64,000 nt of DNA from positions 168,576 through 232,575 of the forward strand of contig CAJUKV010000001.1 of assembly GCA_910587305.1 (NCBI GenBank). The letters are read 5' to 3'. This document shows, in pieces, positions 1 to 7,173 of this stretch. The stretch is from an uncultured Lachnospiraceae bacterium. Lineage in GTDB: Bacteria; Bacillota; Clostridia; Lachnospirales; Lachnospiraceae. A model generated the notes under the pieces. The model was given only the letters and a program-made list of their open reading frames with translations. It did not search any database and was not told the DNA's origin. Position 1 is the stretch's first letter. Each line of letters opens with the position of its first letter. Made by a program: the position numbers and the translations under genes.

Positions 1-1668
1 ATTCTGTACATCATTGAAAAATCCATATGCACTGGGCTCCGCGCCGGTAAGACGCTTGCTCACCGCGCCCTGAACGCTTAAAATATATGCGGAGAACATG
101 GGAACATCCTCCTGAACTTTCTGATCGATAATCGAGTAAAGCTTTGTAATCTCTTCCGTATCGCTGGTCTTCTGCGTGCCTTCCAACGCTTCGTTGATTT
201 CATCGCTGGAATAGCTGGTCCAGCTTCCCTCTCCGCTGAGGAGCCACTGTACATCCGGATAAGGATCAACCGGCGCATAAGTGTACTGCACCGCAAAGAA
301 GTCATAATCCATGCTTCCGGCAAGCGTCATAAGCGTTGCCAGATCAACCGTCTGCACCTCCACATTGATACCCACGGCCGCCCATTGCGCCGCCAGCACC
401 TGCGCGCCGTTTACAAAAGTATTGTCACCGGAATTTACATAAAAGCGTAAAGTCTGGGAACCATCCCATCCTGCCTCAGAAAGCAGTGCCTTTGCCTTCT
501 CCGGGTCATAAGCCATCGGCGTAATGCCATCATCGAAAAACGGGCTTGCCGAGGAAAGGAATCCGTCCACCACCTCGCCGCGGCCTTTCAAAAGCTGTTC
601 CACAAGCTGCTCCCTGTCAATGGCATAGACAAGCGCCTGACGGACTTTTTTATCCGGAATGTTCGCTGTCTGGATAAATACGGACTGGTTTGTGATAGGC
701 TGACCGTACACTACCTCCACATTGTCAAGCCCTTCAATGCTCTCATAATCCTCCTGAGGTATGGCGGTCATGGTATGATGGGTAATATCGATTTCCCCTG
801 ACTGAAGCCCCGCATAAATCTGACTGGCATCCACAATTCTGATATTCAGTTTATCGATTTTAGGCGCGCCTCTCCAGTAATTGGCATTCGCCCTGTAAGA
901 GATATAATGGTCATTGTCATAATCTGTCACAATATAAGGCCCGCTGACCACATCCGGATGACTGAACCAGTCCGCCGTCAAAAGTTCTTCCTCACTGAAC
1001 TGTTCAATCACATGCTTAGGCATGGTATGAATGTATCTGGCATAAGTATTTTCAAATGTGGTAAGCGCCATAGGATATTTTGCCGTAAACTGAATGGTCT
1101 TATCGTCAATCACTTTAAGGCCCGCCATGCTCTCTGCGCCCTCCTCCACAAAGCCTTCCTCGCCTGTGCCTTCAAATGCATAGAGCATAAGGGTCGTATT
1201 ATTGACCACAGGACTTGCCAGCCTGCGCACCGTATACTCAACGTCATCCGCCGTCACCGGCGTTCCGTCCGACCATGTGGCCGCATCGTCAATGTGCACC
1301 ACGAAATTGATGTTATCCTCCGTGGTAACGCTGTCCGCCAGCATTCCCTGAAAATTTAAGTCCTTGTCAAGCTCCATCAAAGGCAGAAACATCAGACCTA
1401 CCGCATACTTGTTGATTTCAGTCTGGTCAACCACAAACGGATTGATGCCGCCCAAGGAATCCGTAACGCCCACATTGACAATTTTTTCCCCTGCCGCCCC
1501 TTCGTCATTTTGAGCATTTCCCGTGGAAGCTTCTCCTCCTTCCACTGCCCCGGCGGCTCCGCTATCGCCTGCTTCACTGCCGCCGCCGGATGATGAACAC
1601 CCTGCCGCGGAAAGGGCAAGTACTGCCATCAGCAAAAAGCTTAGCAGCCTTCTTGTAAATTTTTTCAT
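1..1668 (-). CDS. ABC transporter substrate-binding lipoprotein, SBP family 5 (partial)
   Basis: Peptide/nickel-type solute-binding lipoprotein; the frame stays open through the left window edge, so the C-terminus is missing. Residues 1-24 form a signal peptide with lipobox LSAAGC, then a low-complexity Ser/Gly/Glu linker, then the SBP_bac_5 fold (about 556 codons visible). Motifs typical of oligopeptide binders include WSDGTPVTADDV near residue 130 and a segment with ALVYAIDRE about two thirds along. The start ATG at 1668 follows a GGAGGAG site. It would capture peptides outside the membrane for a permease that must lie beyond the window. The exact ligand cannot be read from sequence. Confidence 0.9.
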   Translation of the reverse strand, partial: MKKFTRRLLSFLLMAVLALSAAGCSSSGGGSEAGDSGAAGAVEGGEASTGNAQNDEGAAGEKIVNVGVTDSLGGINPFVVDQTEINKYAVGLMFLPLMELDKDLNFQGMLADSVTTEDNINFVVHIDDAATWSDGTPVTADDVEYTVRRLASPVVNNTTLMLYAFEGTGEEGFVEEGAESMAGLKVIDDKTIQFTAKYPMALTTFENTYARYIHTMPKHVIEQFSEEELLTADWFSHPDVVSGPYIVTDYDNDHYISYRANANYWRGAPKIDKLNIRIVDASQIYAGLQSGEIDITHHTMTAIPQEDYESIEGLDNVEVVYGQPITNQSVFIQTANIPDKKVRQALVYAIDREQLVEQLLKGRGEVVDGFLSSASPFFDDGITPMAYDPEKAKALLSEAGWDGSQTLRFYVNSGDNTFVNGAQVLAAQWAAVGINVEVQTVDLATLMTLAGSMDYDFFAVQYTYAPVDPYPDVQWLLSGEGSWTSYSSDEINEALEGTQKTSDTEEITKLYSIIDQKVQEDVPMFSAYILSVQGAVSKRLTGAEPSAYGFFNDVQN

Positions 1669-1696
1669 AATTCTCTACTCCTCCATTACAAACTAC

Positions 1697-1718
1697 CGGG
1701 TTCCGTAAGATTCGAACC
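1697..1718 (-). promoter_or_regulatory. 5'-leader hairpin of the binding-protein gene
   Basis: Six-pair stem GGGTTC / GAACCC around a 10-nt loop, between the predicted transcription start and the GGAGGAG ribosome site. It contains a TTCGAATC stretch reminiscent of a tRNA T-loop, but no tRNA can be folded. No function assigned. Confidence 0.4.
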
Positions 1719-1738
1719 CCATATATTTTAGTTGGTTC

Positions 1739-1767
1739 ATTATACTGTTACAGTAAAAAATTGTCAA
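1739..1767 (-). promoter_or_regulatory. Promoter of the binding-protein gene, with dyad in the spacer
   Basis: Perfect sigma-A elements on the minus strand: TTGACA (1762-1767), 17-bp spacer, TATAAT (1739-1744). A 13-bp perfect dyad TACTGT-A-ACAGTA (1743-1755) lies in the spacer and touches the -10, a place where a repressor would block polymerase. Confidence 0.8.
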
Positions 1768-1844
1768 TATTTTCAAAAATAATTTGCCAGTCAACCCGTA
1801 AATTATTGTAGTGCCCTTTCAATATAAAATTGCGGCTAAAATCC

Positions 1845-2786
1845 CTAATGGCCGCCGTTAAATAAAGGGGTGGATAAATACCTGTCCCCGGAATCCGGCA
1901 AAAGGACCACTATGGTTTTCCCCGCGTTTTCAGGTCTTTTGGCCAGAATTGCAGCCGCCTTAAGCGCCGCGCCTGAGGAAATGCCCACCAAAATCCCTTC
2001 GCTTACCGCAAATGTCTTTCCCTCTGCAAAGGCGTCCTCATTCTCAATCGCAATGACCTCATCGTAAACTTCCGTATTTAACACCTCCGGAACAAAGCCC
2101 GCTCCAATCCCCTGAATTTTGTGAGGGCCTGCATTTCCTTTTGACAATACGGGGCTTGAGGCAGGTTCCACCGCAACAATCTTTATCGCGGGATTTTGCG
2201 CCTTCAGATATTCTCCCACACCGGTGATTGTCCCCCCGGTTCCCACGCCTGCTACAAAAATATCCACCTTTCCCTCTGTCTGCTCCCATATTTCAGGCCC
2301 GGTGGTCTCCCGGTGAGCTTTGGAATTGGCGGGATTCTCAAACTGTCCCAAAATAACGGCGCCGGGGATAGTGTCCCTAAGCTCCTGCGCCTTCGCAATA
2401 GCACCCGTCATGCCCTTTGCTCCTTCCGTCAGCACCAGCTCCGCCCCATATGCCCCGAGCAGATTCCTGCGCTCCATGCTCATAGTGTCGGGCAGCGTAA
2501 GAATTGCCCTGTATCCTTTTACCGCCGCCACTGCCGCAAGTCCAATGCCCGTATTTCCGGATGTGGGCTCAATAATCGTTGCCCCCGGTTTTAAGATTCC
2601 GCTTTTCTCCGCATCCTCTATCATTGCCAGCGCAACCCGGTCCTTGACAGATCCTGCCGGATTTAAATATTCCAGTTTTGCTAAAATAGCCGCCTGCGTA
2701 ATGCCTGCCCTCCTGGCATAACGGTTTAACTTCAAAACAGGCGTGCCGCCGATAAGCTCTAAAGCGCTCTCCTTTACTTTATTCAT
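1845..2786 (-). CDS. cysK: Cysteine synthase A (O-acetylserine sulfhydrylase)
   Basis: 313 aa, normal length for CysK. It makes L-cysteine from O-acetylserine and sulfide using PLP, in the cytosol. Visible: the PLP-lysine segment NPAGSVKDR around residues 43-51, the substrate loop EPTSGNTGIG around 73-82, and the phosphate-binding GTGGTITG segment near 181-188. The start at 2786 follows GGAGGGAAAGT. It is monocistronic behind its own promoter and a palindromic operator, suggesting control by sulfur supply. Cystathionine beta-synthase-like paralogues share the fold, but size and motifs favour CysK. Confidence 0.96.
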   Translation of the reverse strand: MNKVKESALELIGGTPVLKLNRYARRAGITQAAILAKLEYLNPAGSVKDRVALAMIEDAEKSGILKPGATIIEPTSGNTGIGLAAVAAVKGYRAILTLPDTMSMERRNLLGAYGAELVLTEGAKGMTGAIAKAQELRDTIPGAVILGQFENPANSKAHRETTGPEIWEQTEGKVDIFVAGVGTGGTITGVGEYLKAQNPAIKIVAVEPASSPVLSKGNAGPHKIQGIGAGFVPEVLNTEVYDEVIAIENEDAFAEGKTFAVSEGILVGISSGAALKAAAILAKRPENAGKTIVVLLPDSGDRYLSTPLFNGGH

Positions 2787-2810
2787 ACTTTCCCTCCAAA
2801 GTTTTTATTT

Positions 2811-2827
2811 CCTACTTAATCAGTAGG
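2811..2827 (-). promoter_or_regulatory. Palindromic operator-like site of cysK
   Basis: Perfect inverted repeat CCTACT-N5-AGTAGG located between the cysK -10 and the ribosome site. Rrf2-family sulfur regulators (CymR) control cysK in other Firmicutes; assigning this site to such a regulator is inference. Confidence 0.6.
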
Positions 2828-2842
2828 ATTAATGTGTTTTAC

Positions 2843-2871
2843 ATTATATTCCATATTTTATCTTCTGTCAA
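2843..2871 (-). promoter_or_regulatory. cysK promoter
   Basis: TTGACA (2866-2871), 17-bp spacer, TATAAT (2843-2848), both exact consensus, reading toward cysK. Confidence 0.88.
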
Positions 2872-3182
2872 ACTCAAAATGGATTTTTTTGTCATTGCCA
2901 AAAAATAACGTGTAAAGACATCAGACCCGAATTCTTGACAAATATGTCAAATAGCGTTATATTACAATCACTTTGCACCGAACTTTCAATATAATAAATT
3001 ATAATCAAAGCGCATAGAATGTTACCGGTTCTGTCCGTTGCCCAAAAAATTTTTTCACACAACAACTTTGCGCTTACGCCCAAATTTAAGGGCTGCTGGT
3101 AAGAATGGGGGATTAGTGTGAATTCAGAGATTTCACACATCCTGATTTATACGCCCGCTGAAGCGGGCAGATGGGAGTTAAA
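2872..3182. other. Intergenic stretch between cysK and the C39-like gene
   Basis: About 310 bp, AT-rich, with no convincing gene. It holds a stem GTGTGAA / TTCACAC (about 3116-3138) and a GC-rich hairpin GCCCGC-TGAA-GCGGGC (3153-3168) that ends five bases before the ribosome site of the next gene. An 82-codon minus-strand frame here has no ribosome site and atypical composition. Confidence 0.5.
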
Positions 3183-3791
3183 GTGAAAAATCTTTTGAAC
3201 TACCAGACATCAGAGTATGACTGCGGACCAGTTACCGTACTCAACGGCATACGATACCTTTTTGAGCGGGAGGATATTCATCCCGATTTGGTGAAATTTA
3301 TTATGCTTTATTGTTTAGACACCTGCAATGAATCGGGAGACCCCGGCAAGCACGGCACCTCTCCTTCCGCCATAGACTTTTTGTCCCGTTGGTTAAATCA
3401 CTATGGGGAAACCAGAAATTTCCCTCTTCACTGCGAATACTATTCCGGGGAAGCCGTAACTATCACGCCGGACAGCCCCATCACCAAAGCTCTTGCCGTC
3501 GGCGGAGTGGTTTTGGTTCATCTTTTCCTGGGCGTGGATCATTATGTTCTTTTGACAGGCATTGAGGAAGACAGGGTTTTACTTTTTGACCCTTTCTATG
3601 AGGAGCTTGATGACCCGGAATTAGACGAAGAATATTTCACGGAAGAAATTTCTTTTATTACAGACCAGCCCAAAAAAGCCAATCGTTCCGTATCCATACG
3701 GCGACTGAACCGCACCACCAAAGATTATTACGAAATGGGAGAGATTTCTTCCCGGCTGGCCCTGGTTATGTTTAACACGGCGCTTACTTAA
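3183..3791 (+). CDS. Peptidase C39-like domain protein
   Basis: About 202 aa, no signal peptide or membrane segment. The papain-like C39 signature is visible: nucleophile Cys in SEYDCGPV near the N-terminus, His in VDHYVLL about halfway, Asp/Asn region LLFDPFYEE just after. C39 domains cleave double-glycine leaders, or are inactive in stand-alone homologues; no bacteriocin or ABC exporter is adjacent, so the substrate is unknown. An ATG at 3171 is possible, but GGGAG at 3173-3177 sits 5 nt before GTG 3183, so GTG is the better start. A GC-rich hairpin precedes the ribosome site. Confidence 0.7.
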   Translation: MKNLLNYQTSEYDCGPVTVLNGIRYLFEREDIHPDLVKFIMLYCLDTCNESGDPGKHGTSPSAIDFLSRWLNHYGETRNFPLHCEYYSGEAVTITPDSPITKALAVGGVVLVHLFLGVDHYVLLTGIEEDRVLLFDPFYEELDDPELDEEYFTEEISFITDQPKKANRSVSIRRLNRTTKDYYEMGEISSRLALVMFNTALT

Positions 3792-3847
3792 ACAACATTT
3801 TTTACCTCCCGACGCCTCCTTCGAAAAGTATCGGTTTATTGTGATGG

Positions 3848-3875
3848 AAAAGGACTGCTCCCGGCAGCCCTTTTT
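3848..3875. terminator. Bidirectional terminator between C39-like gene and spoVT
   Basis: Stem AAAAGG-x-CTGC / GCAG-x-CCTTTT with a T-run on the plus side and an A-run on the other, between convergent genes; it can serve both. Confidence 0.8.
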
Positions 3876-3881
3876 GTACGC

Positions 3882-4427
3882 TTACTGTTCCATCTGTCTC
3901 CCCAGAAAACCGGCCGCCGACTGAATCAGCTTTTGCTCTACCTCCCCCATTTTACCTTTCTCTCCATTGTCAATCAGCACTACCCCGCCAATCATATCGC
4001 CTTCGCAGATAATAGGGCTGATTGCCTCCTGCTGAAATTCATCGGTTACATCCTGTGTAATCGGAATAAAATGGGAATCCTCTTTTGATGCTATCAGCAT
4101 TTCCCTTTTATTTAACTTTTCCTCCAACTCTTTACTGATAGATTTACCAAGAATACTTTTATAGCCTCCCGACACCGCAATAAACTGGTCTCTGTCCGCA
4201 ATCAGGGCTGTCCTGCCCGAGACCTGCGCCAAGCTTTCCGCATATTGTTTAGCAAATGTATTCATTTCACCAATAGGCGAATATTTTTTTAATATAATCT
4301 CGCCTTCCCTGTCGGTAAATATTTCCAGCGGGTCACTTTCCCGGATTCGGAGGGTCCGTCTGATTTCCTTGGGTATTACAATACGGCCTAAGTCGTCTAT
4401 TCGTCTCACAATACCTGTAGCTTTCAT
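3882..4427 (-). CDS. spoVT: Stage V sporulation protein T (AbrB/SpoVT family regulator)
   Basis: 181 aa, the usual SpoVT length. Residues 1-50 are a swapped-hairpin AbrB DNA-binding domain (ATGIVRRIDDLGRIVIPKEI), followed by a GAF-like domain. SpoVT is a forespore regulator that tunes sigma-G gene expression in spore formers, so its presence argues for an endospore-forming host. ATG 4427 follows a GGAGGT site. Upstream, TGTATA and a downstream AATAATA could be a sigma-G-type promoter, but the match is weak. Full-length and intact. Confidence 0.93.
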   Translation of the reverse strand: MKATGIVRRIDDLGRIVIPKEIRRTLRIRESDPLEIFTDREGEIILKKYSPIGEMNTFAKQYAESLAQVSGRTALIADRDQFIAVSGGYKSILGKSISKELEEKLNKREMLIASKEDSHFIPITQDVTDEFQQEAISPIICEGDMIGGVVLIDNGEKGKMGEVEQKLIQSAAGFLGRQMEQ

Positions 4428-4498
4428 AAAAAATAAACCTCCATTTACGCTAATAGTAAAAAATTACTCTTGTACTATTATTTGTAAAAGAAGGCTTA

Positions 4499-5425
4499 TT
4501 ATACATGAAAATTTAGATCAAACTTTGGCACAAAGCTTTCCCCTGCGGTATCCCCTTCCTGAATAAAGGCATTTCTTACCCCTAAATCAATGGCATAGTC
4601 TACAACAGCCTCATACTCTCTTTTTGTCACCTTTCTGCACAATTCCTTATAATCAGCGCCCTCCATGACTTTTAAAAAAGATGTGTATTGATTCATTAAA
4701 CTAATGTAAATTCTGTCCCCATAGGTTTCATACAGATATTTTACAACCGCTTTTGCATTTTTCTTATGTCCCGGCAAAATCAGGTGCCTGACAATGATTC
4801 CTTTTTGCATCATTCCTTTTTCGTCAAAAACGGCGTCTCCCGCTATCTGTGTCATTTCTTCGAGGGCCGCCGCCGCAACGGCCGGATAATCCGGGGCTTT
4901 AGAATATTTTTCCGCCAAACCCTTCTCCATATACTTAAAATCTGTCAAAAAAACATCAATAATTCCCGCTAAATTTCTTATCACTTCCCTTTTTTCATAG
5001 CCGCTTCCATTATATACCACCGGCAGGATAAGCCCCATATCCTTTGCCGTCAAAACAGCCTCCGCAATCTGATCCATATAATGATCCGGCGTCACAAGAT
5101 TAATGTTGGCCGCTCCCTTTGCCTGAAGCTCTAAGAAAATTTCCGCAAGCTGCCTTACGGAAACCTGCCTGCCTTTTTTTCCTCCTGCAATTTCATGGTT
5201 CTGACAGTAAACACATCTTAAGTTACAGCCGGAAAAAAATACCGTGCCTGACCCCGCCTCCCCCGATATACAGGGTTCCTCCCACATATGAAGCGCCGCC
5301 CTTGCCACAAAAATCCTGTTATCCGAAAGGCAATAGCCCGTCTGCCCGACCTTCCGGTTTACCCCACATTCCCTGGGGCACAGGTTACAGGGGCTGCTGC
5401 TTAGCTCCTTCCATTCGATAGCCAT
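4499..5425 (-). CDS. Radical SAM protein, PflX/COG1313-like
   Basis: 308 aa. Radical SAM CxxxCxxC motif in the segment GCNLRCVYCQN; an extra N-terminal Cys cluster (CNLCPRECG, then GYC) marks the PflX-like group related to pyruvate formate-lyase activases. Its biochemical role is unsettled: family members generate a 5'-deoxyadenosyl radical, but the target is unknown. The frame extends to 5488, but that extension crosses a hairpin element; ATG 5425 is preceded by AGGG at proper spacing and begins at conserved sequence. It lies downstream of the large membrane protein, separated by two structured repeats. No formate lyase is in the window. Confidence 0.85.
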   Translation of the reverse strand: MAIEWKELSSSPCNLCPRECGVNRKVGQTGYCLSDNRIFVARAALHMWEEPCISGEAGSGTVFFSGCNLRCVYCQNHEIAGGKKGRQVSVRQLAEIFLELQAKGAANINLVTPDHYMDQIAEAVLTAKDMGLILPVVYNGSGYEKREVIRNLAGIIDVFLTDFKYMEKGLAEKYSKAPDYPAVAAAALEEMTQIAGDAVFDEKGMMQKGIIVRHLILPGHKKNAKAVVKYLYETYGDRIYISLMNQYTSFLKVMEGADYKELCRKVTKREYEAVVDYAIDLGVRNAFIQEGDTAGESFVPKFDLNFHV

Positions 5426-5466
5426 TATTTTCCCTATTCCTGCGCTACTTCTCACTCTTCCCCACA

Positions 5467-5486
5467 TGCCGCTTTGCGGCACAAAC
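5467..5486 (-). repeat. Short hairpin, TTTGTG family, upstream of the radical SAM gene
   Basis: Minus strand: GTTTGTGCCGC-AAA-GCGGCA; 6-pair GC stem with a 3-nt loop, 42 nt before the start codon. One of six similar hairpins in this window. Confidence 0.65.
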
Positions 5487-5504
5487 AATGCATAAATTAT
5501 TTCG

Positions 5505-5590
5505 GAAGAATCGCCCCAGGCGATTCTTCGCGAGATGACTTAGATTTTCTTAGGCGGCGTTTTCTGCCGCCTTAGAAGATCTTCATCTCG
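5505..5590 (-). repeat. Two-hairpin intercistronic element, copy A
   Basis: Hairpin 1 is an 11-bp perfect stem (5505-5515 with 5519-5529). Hairpin 2 has outer arms CGAGATGA / TCATCTCG (5531-5538, 5583-5590) and a 17-bp inner stem (5542-5558 with 5566-5582, two imperfect positions). Near-identical to copy B at 58273-58358 and similar in plan to copy C at 32490-32593. It lies three bases after the stop of the preceding minus-strand gene. Confidence 0.85.
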
Positions 5591-5593
5591 TTT

Positions 5594-6994
5594 TCACTTC
5601 TCCTCCCCATACAGTTCTTCCCACTCGTCCCTTGGAATTGCGGTGATATTTCCCAAATCATAATAAACCTCATAAAACAGATTAATCCAATAATCTTTAT
5701 CATCCTGCAAATCCGATTCATGGGCATTGCTGTAAGGGGTCTTAAAGGCTTCCCTGAACTGCGGTATTACCAAAATACCGTCTTCCTCCGGATCACCCTT
5801 TTCCTCCCAGATTAAGTTAATCCTCTCCTGTTCCTCCCTGTATATCCTGGCCAAATTTACCAGATTATCCAAATAAGCAAAAAACAGCCACGCGCACAGC
5901 ACACAGGCCAAACTGTACTTTGCCGCACGAATCGTCTGCTCCGTATCCGATACGTCGATTATCCCCTGAATGCATCCTGCAAACAGAAAAATGCCTGCGC
6001 CAAAGAAAGCCCTGTCCGCGGGAGTAGGCGCAATGGCAAGGGCATAACACGTAGCCGTTGCCGCCACCAAAAAAAGGATTGTTTCATTATTGCGCAGCCG
6101 TTTAAAGCCGCACAATTTTTTTTGCAGCGCCAGCAGCACGAGCACAATAATGGTTATCACAATTACCACAAAAAACAATTCCCTAATCCTCAGCGTCAGC
6201 TTATAAATTCTTGAAAGAAGGCCTACAAGGCCCGTATACTCTCCCTCGGACATGGTTGCACTTCTGCTTCTTACGCCCGGCGCAGAAATCATTCCTAAAA
6301 TACCGCAGCACATACCCAAAACGCCGGAAATCATAAAAGGATAAATACCCTTTTCTTTCCTTTGTCTTCTGTCCAGCCAAAAGTTGCATCCAAACATGAG
6401 TACCAACAGCAGGCCGCCGCCGGATGTATTTTCATTACACCACCCGGCCGCCACACCAAAAATAAAGGCCCCGGCCGCTACCGGCAGATGGTGTTTTATT
6501 TTATCCACATGGTACAGAAAATATCGGTAAAAAGTCACAAATCCTAAAATAAACACGCTTCCCCAAAGATAATTGCAGGAACCGCATATCCAAAGCATTG
6601 TCTGTCCAAAGCTCACTGCAAATTTCCATAAAAATGTAATAATCAGGATGAGGACAAAAATATCATACTTCTTTTTGCGCCGGATATTGGCATACATGAC
6701 AAGCGCAAGGGCGATGAACATCAGGCTGTTTATCAGATTAAACACCCATTTATCAAATACCAGGGAAAGTCTCACATTAAACTGTCCGATTACCCTTCCG
6801 CTGTTTGAAATATATTCCCCGTACTGCTGCTTTACCAAATCCCAAAGGGATTTTGCCTGGCGTACTTCAATTGCGTAAGCATAATCGTCCGACAAGTAGG
6901 GCGTTAGAAAATTATAGGCAAGAATCATAAAAAATGATACTGCCAATATAAGCCAAAAAATCTGTTTTCTATATTTTTCCGTAAAAGCTGTCAC
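5594..6994 (-). CDS. Polytopic membrane protein (DUF6056-like / GT-C-like)
   Basis: About 466 aa with roughly ten hydrophobic segments spread from residue 10 to 390 and a soluble, acidic C-terminal tail of about 75 aa. An early YLSDDYAYA motif just after the first membrane segment resembles the acidic loop motif of GT-C-type membrane glycosyltransferases and DUF6056 proteins; this resemblance is from memory. GTG 6994 with AAAGGAAAA before it is preferred over an upstream TTG at 7048. A small hairpin (7011-7026) precedes the start. Substrate unknown; it could modify a surface polymer. Confidence 0.6.
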   Translation of the reverse strand: MTAFTEKYRKQIFWLILAVSFFMILAYNFLTPYLSDDYAYAIEVRQAKSLWDLVKQQYGEYISNSGRVIGQFNVRLSLVFDKWVFNLINSLMFIALALVMYANIRRKKKYDIFVLILIITFLWKFAVSFGQTMLWICGSCNYLWGSVFILGFVTFYRYFLYHVDKIKHHLPVAAGAFIFGVAAGWCNENTSGGGLLLVLMFGCNFWLDRRQRKEKGIYPFMISGVLGMCCGILGMISAPGVRSRSATMSEGEYTGLVGLLSRIYKLTLRIRELFFVVIVITIIVLVLLALQKKLCGFKRLRNNETILFLVAATATCYALAIAPTPADRAFFGAGIFLFAGCIQGIIDVSDTEQTIRAAKYSLACVLCAWLFFAYLDNLVNLARIYREEQERINLIWEEKGDPEEDGILVIPQFREAFKTPYSNAHESDLQDDKDYWINLFYEVYYDLGNITAIPRDEWEELYGEEK

Positions 6995-7140
6995 ATTGTT
7001 TTCCTTTCCCGGTATCGTCCGATACCTGTTTAACGGGCCGGTCCCCAAACGGCGGCAAAACTATTACTGCTTATTTTATCAGAAGTAAATATGGAATGCA
7101 ATTAGGTAGTGCATCGGCAAAAAATATGTTATACTTAATC

Positions 7141-7173
7141 TGCGCAGAAAGCGGCGCGGAAATGAGGAGATTT
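7141..7173 (+). promoter_or_regulatory. mutS2 leader hairpin and ribosome site (shared module)
   Basis: TGCGC...GCGC stem-loop followed by GAAATGAGGAG just before ATG 7174. Nearly the same leader precedes the yvyF-like gene on the other strand (32339-32371). A likely -10 TATACT lies just upstream near 7131-7136. Confidence 0.6.

Noticed and set aside
907..1359. 150-codon plus-strand frame inside the binding-protein gene
   Set aside because: Shadow of the minus-strand coding sequence; His/Arg-rich without a start signal.
1690..1720. tRNA-like TTCGAATC stretch in the leader of the binding-protein gene
   Set aside because: No T-arm or acceptor pairing; it folds as a simple 6-bp hairpin instead.
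2892..3140. 82-codon minus-strand frame between cysK and the C39-like gene
   Set aside because: No ribosome site, odd composition rich in Ile/Cys/Phe, and it crosses hairpins of the intergenic region.
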